In this document: positions 14,803 to 22,162 of the stretch, one piece after another
Layout of the letters: the number at the start of each line of letters is the position of its first letter
Numbering within the stretch: the first letter of the stretch is position 1
Origin: Actinopolyspora mzabensis
GTDB taxonomy: Bacteria > Actinomycetota > Actinomycetes > Mycobacteriales > Pseudonocardiaceae
NCBI RefSeq assembly: GCF_900101095.1
Contig: NZ_FNFM01000009.1
Location: 73,709-137,708 of the forward strand
Reading direction: 5' to 3'
DNA: 64,000 nt
Translations under genes and position numbers: made by a program
The notes under the pieces: generated by a model
What the model saw: only the letters and a program-made list of their open reading frames with translations
Databases searched by the model: none
What the model was told of the DNA's origin: nothing

Positions 14803-15468
14803 ATGGCGGGAGCCGTCCCCGAATTCGAGCTCGCCGAGGGCAGACATCCCGGTTGGCCCGCCAGGGTCGGGCCGGTGGTGGTGTCGGCAGGCAGGGTGGC
14901 GTTGCGCCCGCCCCGGCTGCGCGACGCCGCCGCTTGGAGCGAGGTGCGGCTGCGGGACCGGGACTACCTGCGGCGCTGGGAACCCACCGGTGGTGACTGG
15001 AACCAGCGCAACACCAGCACGGCCTGGTTCGGACAGTGGAACGCGTTGCGCAGGATGGCCAGGCGCGGCCACGTGCTGCCGTTCGTCATAACGCTGGACG
15101 GGGCGTTGGCGGGGCAGCTCACCATCGGGAACATCATCCGGGGCGCGTTGCGTTCCGGATGGATCGGCTACTGGGTGTCGCAACGGAACGCGGGATCGGG
15201 AGTGGCCACCGCCGCCGTGGCGCTGGCCGTGGACCACTGCTTCGGCCCGACCGGACTCCACCGGTTGGAAGCGACCGTGCGACCGGAGAACTCTCCCAGT
15301 GTTCGGGTGCTGGAGAAGTCGGGGTTCCGACGCGAGGGGCTGTTCGAGCGCTATCTCGACGTGGCCGGAGCATGGCGCGACCACTGGGTTTACGCGCTGA
15401 CCCGGGAAGAGGTCCCCGAAGGGGCGGTGGCCGCACTGATTCGAGCGGGGCGTGCCGAGCGCCCCTGA
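14803..15468 (+). CDS. rimJ: GNAT acetyltransferase, RimJ/RimL family
   Basis: Acetyl-CoA-dependent N-acetyltransferase related to the ribosomal-protein N-terminal acetylases. The fold is evident from RLRDAAAWSEVRLRD near the start, the acetyl-CoA loop QRNAGSGVATAAVAL (~125-140), and the C-terminal RLEATVRPENSPSVRVLEKSGF typical of RimJ/L. ATG 14803 was chosen; GTG 14794 is an alternative and neither has ideal ribosome-binding-site spacing. The target protein is unknown. It sits between the glp and glpR genes exactly as rimJ does in M. tuberculosis (Rv0995). Confidence 0.85.
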   Translation: MAGAVPEFELAEGRHPGWPARVGPVVVSAGRVALRPPRLRDAAAWSEVRLRDRDYLRRWEPTGGDWNQRNTSTAWFGQWNALRRMARRGHVLPFVITLDGALAGQLTIGNIIRGALRSGWIGYWVSQRNAGSGVATAAVALAVDHCFGPTGLHRLEATVRPENSPSVRVLEKSGFRREGLFERYLDVAGAWRDHWVYALTREEVPEGAVAALIRAGRAERP

Positions 15469-15798
15469 CGTAGCCGTTCCGGTTCGGCTGCCGGGATCTT
15501 GGGGGAGCCTTCGGTCCGTTCCGGCCGTTGCGAGGGGTCGATGATTCCGCCGAACGCGCCCTCTGATGATGTTGTGTATTGACGATCACACAAACTCATT
15601 AGGGCTCACTGGTTCTTTCGGGTGAAATCCATCGACAAAATTTGATCACTGCGTGTCGTATCTTGCCCCGTTTGCGGGATTTTCGTGCTTGCTTGGAGCG
15701 AACCGCGCTCGGCGTGGCTCCAAGACAGGTATGAGGGTTCTGGATAACGTGGACAGTGCAGGTGTGTGCCGCCGTTTGCCAGGGGGAGGTGGCAAGGT
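15469..15798 (+). promoter_or_regulatory. AT-rich leader upstream of glpR with two inverted repeats
   Basis: This 330-bp spacer is markedly AT-richer than its surroundings. It holds an inverted repeat TTGTGT-N10-ACACAA (15572-15593) overlapping a TTGACG that could be a -35 box. It also holds an 8-bp stem CTTGGAGC / GCTCCAAG (15692-15724, 17-nt loop) ~75 bp before the glpR start. Probably a promoter with a long untranslated leader; no coding sequence recognised. Confidence 0.5.
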
Positions 15799-16638
15799 GT
15801 GCTCAGCGCACTGATTTTCGTGGGGTTGGCAGCGGCTTGGCTCATCGTTCTGGTGCCCATGTTCGTCCGCCGCGGCCGGCGAGTCCCACGTACGACGGAT
15901 ACCGCGCTGAACTCGAGAGTGGTTCGGCGCGGCGGCCAGGCCCGGCCCGGGGCGGGTGGAGCGAGCGGCAGTGGAAACAAGGAGGCGCTCACGATGCCTG
16001 ACAACACAGCAGGCAAGTCCCGTTCATCGGCCGCGCGGGACGACTCGGACGAAACCGACGTCGACGACGAGTTCGACGCCGCCGGAAGCGAGTACTGGCG
16101 TGGTCCGGACAGCGAGGAGGCCGGATCGGGACGGCGTTATCGCCCCGGTCGTGGTGGTTTCGATCCGGACGCCGCCGCACTGGCGGCGCGCACCAAGTAC
16201 GCGCGCAGACAGCGGATCGTGCTCGCCATGCTCGCGGTGGCCGTAGTGACCGCCGTGCTCGCCGGGTTGTCCTGGTCGACGCTGTGGTGGGTGCACGGCC
16301 TCACCGATCTGCTGCTGATCGGATACCTGGGGTATCTGCGTAAGCAGGTGCGCATCGAGGAGGACGTGCGCAGTCGCAGGCTCGCGAGACTCTCCGGGGA
16401 GTCGGACGAGCGTACCGACGCGCGGGGCAAGGAACCCGAGGGGCCCGCTCACGCCGCGGCCGAATCCGGTTACGTGGCCGAGGAGCCCGTTCCGGAGGAG
16501 GAGAGGCATCCGGGGGCGCGACCGGACGTCTCCCGCCCCGGGGACACCGAGGTGCTCGACATCGACGACGAGGATCCCGAGTTCGACGAACTCGACGACC
16601 GGTTGTGGCAGCCGTACCGCCGTGCGGTGGGAGAATAA
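15799..16638 (+). CDS. glpR: Divisome membrane protein GlpR/SepX family
   Basis: Membrane protein with an N-terminal TM segment (3-22, ALIFVGLAAAWLIVLVPMF followed by basic RRGRR). A long acidic, disordered cytoplasmic region follows, then a pair of membrane helices (~139-180), then a second acidic tail with the conserved-type ending DPEFDELDDRLWQPYRR. This matches the septal protein called SepX in Streptomyces and GlpR in Corynebacterium, receptor for the gephyrin-like Glp encoded upstream. GTG 15799 was chosen because GGGGAGG lies nine bases before it and homologues begin there; a GTG 33 bp upstream is in frame. Expected role: septum formation and cell shape. Confidence 0.82.
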   Translation: MLSALIFVGLAAAWLIVLVPMFVRRGRRVPRTTDTALNSRVVRRGGQARPGAGGASGSGNKEALTMPDNTAGKSRSSAARDDSDETDVDDEFDAAGSEYWRGPDSEEAGSGRRYRPGRGGFDPDAAALAARTKYARRQRIVLAMLAVAVVTAVLAGLSWSTLWWVHGLTDLLLIGYLGYLRKQVRIEEDVRSRRLARLSGESDERTDARGKEPEGPAHAAAESGYVAEEPVPEEERHPGARPDVSRPGDTEVLDIDDEDPEFDELDDRLWQPYRRAVGE

Positions 16639-16688
16639 CGTCGAACGGCGGATGGGTGGGGGGTGTGCCCATCCGCCTGGGACGGTTG

Positions 16689-16694
16689 CTATGC
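16689..16694 (+). promoter_or_regulatory. Probable -10 box of tRNA-Ala
   Basis: TATGCT lies 35 bp before the mature tRNA 5' end in otherwise GC-rich sequence, a good match to the actinobacterial -10 TANNNT. No clear -35 box was identified. Confidence 0.4.
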
Positions 16695-16728
16695 TAGTCG
16701 CGCACTCGGTCGGAAGGCTGGGAGCGCC

Positions 16729-16801
16729 GGGGCTGTAGCGCAGTTGGTAGCGCGTCTCGTTCGCATCGAGAAGGTCCGGGGTTCGATTCCCCGCAGCTCC
16801 A
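16729..16801 (+). tRNA. tRNA-Ala (anticodon CGC)
   Basis: The cloverleaf is complete: acceptor GGGGCTG pairs with CAGCTCC (one G-T), D-arm GCGC...GCGC, anticodon stem TCTCG/CGAGA with loop TTCGCAT (anticodon CGC, reading GCG alanine codons), and T-arm CGGGG-TTCGATT-CCCCG. The discriminator base is A and CCA is not encoded. Confidence 0.95.
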
Positions 16802-16831
16802 CCGGGTTGGCCATTGTGCGAACCATCCTTT

Positions 16832-16875
16832 CGAGGCCGTTTCCGCCAGTAAGGCGGGGGCGGCCTCGTTTTTTT
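16832..16875 (+). terminator. Intrinsic terminator after tRNA-Ala
   Basis: A long GC-rich hairpin (CGAGGCCG... paired with ...CGGCCTCG, inner GCGG/CCGC stem, 5-nt loop) followed directly by seven Ts. This is one of the few classical rho-independent terminators in the window. Confidence 0.92.
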
Positions 16876-17384
16876 GTCGCGGAGGCGGGCTGCGGCGGAG
16901 CGGGATCGTCCGGTGGTCCCCATGTTTACCGGCCCTGATACTTCGACGAGCGCCTCGCCGCGTTGCTGCTCCGGATGACCGGTACGCGGCTTCGCGTCGA
17001 ACTCGACGTGGCCGCGCCCCCTCGTCCCCGCATCTCGCCCAGCAGAACTCGTTGACGTCCTGAAGCATCATGAGGGGGAACCTTGGGACGGTGCCGAGCC
17101 GGCACGGCATCTTCCTCCGAACCGCCCACAGGAGCATCAGGTGCTGACCAACCACCTAGCCGAAACTCCGGTCGACGAACCGTTCCAGGCGTACGCCCGG
17201 CGAGCGTGAGCCACAACCCGGGCTCGCACCGCCGTCGACGCCGGGGCGGCCCGCTCCCCGACGCCGGCCACGTGAGCAGCGCCGGCTCGAGGAGGCAGCG
17301 TCGGCTCGAGGAGGCAGCTCCGAAAGACTCGAGCGCAGCGGTCTGCTGGACCCGTCCGACGACGAAACGACGTGAGGTGCAACC
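16876..17384. other. Gene-free 500 bp after tRNA-Ala, probable decayed coding remnants
   Basis: No intact gene. Short coding-like stretches appear on the plus strand: one around 16945-17040 (reads ...FDERLAALLLRMTGTRL...) and, in another frame, 17043-17210, ending in a stop after ...VDEPFQAYARRA. They are broken by frame changes and have no credible start, as expected for a degraded gene. A 17-bp unit CGGCTCGAGGAGGCAGC is duplicated at 17283-17299 and 17302-17318. Confidence 0.4.
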
Positions 17385-18083
17385 GTGTCCGAGCAACGTA
17401 TCGAGTTCTTCTTCGATCCGGTCTGTCCGTTCTGCTGGGTGACCGCGCGTTGGGTGCGCAGCGTCGCGGCCCAGCGTCCGCTGCTGGTGAACTGGCGCCC
17501 GCTGTCGCTGAAGGTGCTCAACGAGCCGATCGGCTACGAGGGGAAACCCGCTGCCTATCCGGAGGCGCACCAGCGCGGGTTGGAGATGCTGCGCGTGGTG
17601 GCGGCGGCCCGTGCCGAGCACGGTGTGGAGGTGCTCGGTGAGCTGTATCGCGCGCTGGGTGAGGCGGTCTGGAACGTCGCACCCCCGGAAGAGGAGAGTT
17701 TCGAGGCGGTACTGGCCAGCACGGCCGCGGGGCGCGACCTGGAAGCCGTGCTCGAGGAGGTGGGCCTGCCACGGGGGCTCGCCGACGCCGCGCACGATCC
17801 GTCGTGGGATGCGGGCCTGCGCAGTGAGACGGAGGAGGCCGTGCAGCGCGCCGGTGGTGGTGTTGGCACGCCGATCCTGTCGTTCGATCCGCCGGACGGC
17901 CCTGCCCTGTTCGGTCCGGTCATCGACAGCGCTCCGGACGACACCGAGGCGGTGCGGCTTTGGGACGCGGTCGAGACGCTCACCCGGTGGCCGGGATTCG
18001 CCGAGCTCAAACGCAGTCTGCGCAGCTTCCCCGAGACTCCGCTGAGCAGCCGCATCGCCGGTCGGGAAACCCGGGTGCGCTGA
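17385..18083 (+). CDS. Mycothiol-dependent nitroreductase, Rv2466c-like (DsbA/thioredoxin fold)
   Basis: A 232-aa thioredoxin-fold oxidoreductase with helical insertion. Its active site C14-P-F-C17 sits in the context FFFDPVCPFCWVTARWV and is followed by the typical VNWRPLSLKVLNE. GTPILSFDPP (~161-170) supplies the cis-proline. Rv2466c of M. tuberculosis uses the same layout and takes electrons from mycothiol to reduce oxidised or nitro-aromatic substrates. The start is a GTG preceded by GAGG. It has its own spacers on both sides, so it is probably monocistronic. Confidence 0.85.
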   Translation: MSEQRIEFFFDPVCPFCWVTARWVRSVAAQRPLLVNWRPLSLKVLNEPIGYEGKPAAYPEAHQRGLEMLRVVAAARAEHGVEVLGELYRALGEAVWNVAPPEEESFEAVLASTAAGRDLEAVLEEVGLPRGLADAAHDPSWDAGLRSETEEAVQRAGGGVGTPILSFDPPDGPALFGPVIDSAPDDTEAVRLWDAVETLTRWPGFAELKRSLRSFPETPLSSRIAGRETRVR

Positions 18084-18336
18084 TCATCGGCGAAGTGTCG
18101 GGGTCCGTGTGCGGCAGGCCGTGTCGGGGTTCCGCTACCGCTCGTGGTGGATCCGAAGCGCACGACGCACGCCCTGTAGCTCCCACCGACTATTCGAGCT
18201 GATCACAATCCGCCTGGCACGAATGCGACGCCAGCCCTGCCTGCTCACCGGTTACCTCGCCAGGACCAGACTGGGCCCCCATCGCCACGACCCCAATCTC
18301 CAACCACCTCTAGCCGCACGGCGAGGTACCCAAGTA

Positions 18337-18358
18337 GCATACCGACTGGACGGTATGC
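18337..18358. promoter_or_regulatory. TetR-type palindrome upstream of DUF1330 gene
   Basis: Perfect inverted repeat GCATACCG-N6-CGGTATGC, 90 bp before the gene start. Arms of the type ATACCG/CGGTAT are common for TetR-family operators. No TetR gene is in the neighbourhood. Confidence 0.55.
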
Positions 18359-18448
18359 GACTTGGTGTGCGACGTCCGAACTTGGGCGACCTTCATGCTG
18401 GAGCGAGTGCGGTCGCTACGAAAATCCGACTACGACAGGGAGTTGCCG

Positions 18449-18826
18449 ATGGCAGTCGATCCCGCGGGGGACGATCTCGCACGCGTGCTGGACGAAGTCC
18501 CGGACGGCCCTTTCGTGATGCTCAACCTGCTGCGGTTCGCCCCGGACGGCCGCTCCTCGTACGAGGAGTACTCGCGGCGGGCGAGGCCCTTGCTGCAGCG
18601 TTACGGGGGTGAGGTCCTCTACGTTGGCGATGGCACGACGCCCTTGGTGGCCGAGGAAGGGCAGGACTGGGACGCGGTGTTGCTCGTCCGGTATCCCGAT
18701 CGGGAGGCGTTCAGCCGGATGGTCGCGGATCCCGACTACCAGGAGATCACCGGTTTGCGCGCCCGCGGGCTCGTCGAGGCCGTGCTCCAGCCGACTCTCC
18801 CCTGGGGCTCGCGTAGCGAGTCCTGA
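18449..18826 (+). CDS. DUF1330 family protein (ferredoxin-like dabb fold)
   Basis: A 125-aa protein with a DUF1330-type pattern. FVMLNLLRFAPDGRSSYEEYSRRARPLLQRYGGEVLYVGD is characteristic, shown here only as the segment near 23-62. The C-terminal half has a VLLVRYPDREAFSRMVADPDY segment (~79-99). The ATG was chosen because GGGAG lies six bases upstream; an in-frame start further upstream lacks a ribosome-binding site. Biochemical function of the family is not defined; oxidoreductase- or monooxygenase-like roles have been suggested. The upstream palindrome suggests ligand-controlled expression. Confidence 0.8.
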   Translation: MAVDPAGDDLARVLDEVPDGPFVMLNLLRFAPDGRSSYEEYSRRARPLLQRYGGEVLYVGDGTTPLVAEEGQDWDAVLLVRYPDREAFSRMVADPDYQEITGLRARGLVEAVLQPTLPWGSRSES

Positions 18827-19213
18827 CGAGCTCGGTCTGCGGGGAGCGTGGGGGCGACCGCCAGGGTGAGCCACCGTATCGCAAGGCAGGCCCCCGGCAG
18901 GTGCCAGGGACTCGTCGACTCTGCTGGTCACTGACGGGACAGGGCGGCGACGCACCCGTTTTCGACTCTGCTGCTCCTCGACAGCGCAACATCGTCGAAC
19001 GTGGCATCAACCCGGCAAACCGAGCCACTCGCTTGACGCCGGAAACGGTGTCCGCACTATCGGTGCGGCAAGGAAACCAGAATGAACCACACGAGATCGC
19101 GCATCAGAGCAGGGCGGACTGTCGGGCTCTGCCACTGGGGGCGACGATTGGTGGATTCCCGACGATGAGAACTGCGCGCCACGTACGATTCGGCGCACAC
19201 GGAACTCGAAGAC
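18827..19213. other. Gene-free spacer 18.8-19.2 kb
   Basis: About 390 bp without a recognisable gene, terminator or repeat on either strand. It is lower in GC than the neighbouring genes and may include decayed coding sequence belonging to the small frame that follows. Confidence 0.4.
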
Positions 19214-19345
19214 ATGCCTGATGAGGCTGTGGAATACTTCCAGAAGATCAGCGAGCTCGGCGACGAGTGGACGCGTTCCAGTGCTGATCTCTCGGACGCG
19301 GCCACGAGTGATGACGACCCTTCGAACTGGCAGGTTCGCCGATGA
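19214..19345 (+). CDS. Small acidic protein overlapping the next gene
   Basis: A 43-aa frame (MPDEAVEYFQKISELGDEW...) whose TGA overlaps the following ATG by 4 bp, which argues for real coupling. It is helical and acidic and could be the C-terminal part of a longer, WXG100/Esp-like helical protein whose upstream part is lost, since the frame is open for only ~13 further codons upstream without a start. Could equally be a remnant. Confidence 0.35.
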   Translation: MPDEAVEYFQKISELGDEWTRSSADLSDAATSDDDPSNWQVRR

Positions 19346-19920
19346 ATCCTGGACATTTTCTCCACCTGCACTACATGTGGGTGTCACCACCACTTGAAGC
19401 CAAGATCAGGTATGACCTGGTGCGTGGTGGTGTGCCGTCGATCCTCGCCGCTGTGATCTCGGGTTTCGTAGTGCTGTTTCTAGATGGCGACCTGATGATC
19501 GCGAAACTGTTTCTCGGGATCGGCGCTCTGTGCCTGCTCACGGCGGGGAGCTATCTTCCGGCTGGACGTCGAAGCCTGTCCGCCGGATATGTCAATTTGA
19601 CCATCGCGGCTCAAGTGCGTCGTCCCCTGTTGGCGTTGGTAATCATAACGGCAGTGCTCATGGGGATCGCATACCTACCGCTGGTTATTCACGCGACCGA
19701 GCCGACCGACGTGTCCACAGTGTCGCTCGTTGTAGCCATGCTGGTTCCCGTGGTCATTCTGTTCTTGGTGGTGATGAACTACCTGATCGTCCGGCGTTCG
19801 TTGCCGCCGGCTCCCGCGATCCTTCACAGATACGGTTTGTCCGGAGAGATCCTGGGGCCGCCGACTCAGTCCGGCCCGCCTGCCGGTCCTCCTCGGAGAT
19901 GGGGACCTCCGCAAGCCTGA
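19342..19920 (+). CDS. Hypothetical four-helix membrane protein
   Basis: A 192-aa protein with four predicted membrane segments (~31-49, 53-72, 95-118, 126-149) and a proline/glycine-rich C-terminus (GPPTQSGPPAGPPRRWGPP). I do not recognise a family. Base composition is less GC-rich than the core block. The ATG overlaps the stop of the small upstream frame. No transport or catalytic motif visible. Confidence 0.65.
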   Translation: MNPGHFLHLHYMWVSPPLEAKIRYDLVRGGVPSILAAVISGFVVLFLDGDLMIAKLFLGIGALCLLTAGSYLPAGRRSLSAGYVNLTIAAQVRRPLLALVIITAVLMGIAYLPLVIHATEPTDVSTVSLVVAMLVPVVILFLVVMNYLIVRRSLPPAPAILHRYGLSGEILGPPTQSGPPAGPPRRWGPPQA

Positions 19921-20124
19921 CCAGCACGTTTCGCAGTGGACAGTGCCTGCCCCCCGATGCCACTCCTCGGGTATCACTGGCGGGGCAGGTTCTCCTTCAC
20001 CGGCATCGCTACCAGGTGGTGAGCACCTGTCGAGCGCGGCGGTGAGCGCGTCGCCTCCCGCCTTGCCGGTGGTGGCTCGGCGCAGCACATCGCCGACTCC
20101 GCCGAGCTCACGTTGGTTGCTCAT
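19675..20124 (-). other. Possible fifth frame of the ligase operon, truncated or decayed
   Basis: An ATG overlaps the TGA of the acyltransferase gene in the same ATGA arrangement that joins the other genes of this operon. The first ~33 codons (MSNQRELGGVGDVLRRATTGK...) have strong third-position GC and look coding. Beyond that the frame loses codon bias and runs antisense through the plus-strand membrane gene. Most likely a remnant of a former operon gene whose 3' part was lost. Confidence 0.3.
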
Positions 20125-21170
20125 CGGGGTGCGGCCTCGGAAGACCGTCCACGTTGTGTTCGACCGCCTCGCATGACGGGTTGCTCGATGAACCGCCAGC
20201 TCAGCGCAGCAGCCACGATGGTCAACACCAGGGCCAGCGGCCCGGCCACCGCACCCAGCTCGGGCCGTAGCCACAGGGTCAGCGGGTAGTTCCACAGGTA
20301 GGCCCCGTAGGAGACGAGGCCGAGTGCCGCGAGCCCCCGGGTCAGCAACGCGCGGTCGGCCAGCTCCCGCCAGTGTGACCAGAACAGCAGCAGCGCTGCC
20401 GTGAGGATGGCGATCGTCGGGCCGACCAGCAGGTAGGTCAGCACGTGACCGCGCAGTGGCAGGAGCGACAGCACCGCAAGGCCCGCGAGGGCGAGCGGTA
20501 CCAACTTGGCGGACATCCACCCCGAGTCACCGCGGAGTCGGGTGGCAGCGCCGATCACGAAGCACACGAACCAAGATGTGGGCAGTCCGTAGGCGTTGTC
20601 GGGGTAGGGCCACAGCCACACCAGCGTCGCCACGCAACCGGCCAGCACGATAACCGCGGTGCTCACGAGCGTGGCCGTGACGCTGCGACGTCTCCAGGCC
20701 AGTGCCAGCAGCGCGGGCCATACCAGGTAGAACTGCTCCTCTGTGGCCAGTGTCCAACAGTGGAACGCGGCGCCCCCCAAGTGGATAACCGGCAGGTTGC
20801 CGGTGAACGTCAGCAGCACCGCGACGGTCCGGGGCAGGCTGCCGCTCTCGTCCAGCGGGTCGACGGTCGCCGTCACCGCGACGAACACGACGACCATCGC
20901 GAGCAACGCGGGCAACAGCCTCCGGGCCCTGCGCATATAGAATCGCCGGTAGTCGATCCTGCCGCCGGTGGTCAACTCCTTGGTCAGCACCCCGGTGATC
21001 AGGTAACCGCTCAAGGTGAAGAACATCACGATCCCGACCACGCCCGCACCGGGGAAGATGTCGGGGAACGCGTGGCGCAGCATGACGAGCAGCACCGCGA
21101 GACCCCGCAGTACGTTGAGCCCGACGATCTGTCCGCCTCGTGTGCTCCCTCCGTCCCTTACCCGGTTCAC
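20121..21170 (-). CDS. Membrane acyltransferase, Acyl_transf_3 (OafA/VanT-N) family
   Basis: A 349-aa integral membrane protein with about ten hydrophobic helices. Family landmarks are GLNVLRGLAVLLVMLRH near the start (catalytic-type RxxA...H), FFTLSGYLITG, YMRRARRLLPAL and CWTLATEEQFYLVWP. It lacks the C-terminal SGNH hydrolase domain, so it is the minimal form. The same domain forms the N-terminal membrane half of VanT serine racemases. Here it is a separate gene, last of four genes joined by 4-bp overlaps after the ligase. It may move or acylate a small substrate; L-serine uptake, as proposed for VanT, is an inference from context. Confidence 0.85.
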   Translation of the reverse strand: MNRVRDGGSTRGGQIVGLNVLRGLAVLLVMLRHAFPDIFPGAGVVGIVMFFTLSGYLITGVLTKELTTGGRIDYRRFYMRRARRLLPALLAMVVVFVAVTATVDPLDESGSLPRTVAVLLTFTGNLPVIHLGGAAFHCWTLATEEQFYLVWPALLALAWRRRSVTATLVSTAVIVLAGCVATLVWLWPYPDNAYGLPTSWFVCFVIGAATRLRGDSGWMSAKLVPLALAGLAVLSLLPLRGHVLTYLLVGPTIAILTAALLLFWSHWRELADRALLTRGLAALGLVSYGAYLWNYPLTLWLRPELGAVAGPLALVLTIVAAALSWRFIEQPVMRGGRTQRGRSSEAAPR

Positions 21171-22162
21171 CCGACTGCCGCTACGGTCGCTTCATCGTCG
21201 ACCAGGGCCGATCGGATGAGCCGGTCCAACAGCTCCGGGTAGGTCAGGCCCTCGGCAGCGAACATCTTGGGCACCTGGGACTCGGCTGTCATGCCGGGCA
21301 TCGTGTTCACCTCGTTGAGTACGAAACCGTCGGAGGTCAGGAAGAAGTCGATGCGAGCGAGCCCGCGGCAGCCGAGGGCGTCGTACACTCGCAGCGCCGA
21401 ATCGGTCAGTTCCTCGACCTCTGCTTCGGTGAGCCGAGCCGGGATCTCGAACGCGGCACTTCCGTCGTACTTGGTGGTGGTGTCGAACAGGCCGTCGTCG
21501 ACCAGAATCTCGAGCGGCGGTCCGACCCGGCGCCCGTGTTCCGGATCGTCGATCACGGTGACGTCCACCTCGCGGCCGGTCACCACGTGCTCCACGAGTA
21601 CCCGCTCGTCCAGTTCCAACGCTGCCCGCAGTGCCGGTTCGAGTTCCGCCGCGTGCTGCACCAGGCGCACCCCGAAGCTCGAGCCCGCTGCGATCGGCTT
21701 GACCACCACGGGGCGGTCGAAGACTACTGTGGACAGATCGTTCCGGGTGACGAGTCCGCCCGGCGCGGTCCGCACGCCGACGGCCTCGGCCACGCGCTTC
21801 GTCATCCACTTGTCCATCGCGAGCGCACCGGCACGTACCGGCGCGCCGACATAGGGGACACCTGCCAGCTCGCACAAGGCGGCGAGGGTGCCGTCCTCGC
21901 CTCGTGGTCCGTGCAACAGCGGCAGCACCACGTCGCACTCCGAGAGAACCCCGAGCACGGCGGCGAGGCTGTCGGCCGTCGAGCTGCCGAGTGGCTGCTC
22001 GTCCGGGCCCAGCCACCTGCCGTCGCGGAGGATGGTCAACGCCACCGCCTCGTACCCGGCGGGGTCGAGCGCCGCGTGTACCGAGGCCGCGGATGCCAGG
22101 GAGACCTCGTGTTCGCTGTTCTGTCCGCCGCCGATCACGGCCACCCGTAACCGTCCACTCAT
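21167..22162 (-). CDS. ddl: D-alanine--D-alanine ligase family (D-Ala-D-X ligase)
   Basis: ATP-grasp ligase, 331 aa. Seen: EHEVSLASAASV (E19 equivalent to the D-Ala-binding Glu), HGPRGEDGTLAALCELAGVPYVG, MDK (116-118), KPIAAGSSFGV (155-164), and the omega-loop KY pair K231-Y232. Metal and phosphate ligands lie in ARIDFFL (269-275) and NEVNTMPGMT (283-292). The KY pair is typical of D-Ala-D-Ala and D-Ala-D-Ser enzymes and unlike VanA-type D-lactate ligases. It is co-encoded by 4-bp overlaps with a racemase-family enzyme upstream and the acyltransferase downstream. This may be a second, specialised ligase rather than the housekeeping Ddl; the acceptor amino acid is uncertain. Confidence 0.88.
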   Translation of the reverse strand: MSGRLRVAVIGGGQNSEHEVSLASAASVHAALDPAGYEAVALTILRDGRWLGPDEQPLGSSTADSLAAVLGVLSECDVVLPLLHGPRGEDGTLAALCELAGVPYVGAPVRAGALAMDKWMTKRVAEAVGVRTAPGGLVTRNDLSTVVFDRPVVVKPIAAGSSFGVRLVQHAAELEPALRAALELDERVLVEHVVTGREVDVTVIDDPEHGRRVGPPLEILVDDGLFDTTTKYDGSAAFEIPARLTEAEVEELTDSALRVYDALGCRGLARIDFFLTSDGFVLNEVNTMPGMTAESQVPKMFAAEGLTYPELLDRLIRSALVDDEATVAAVG

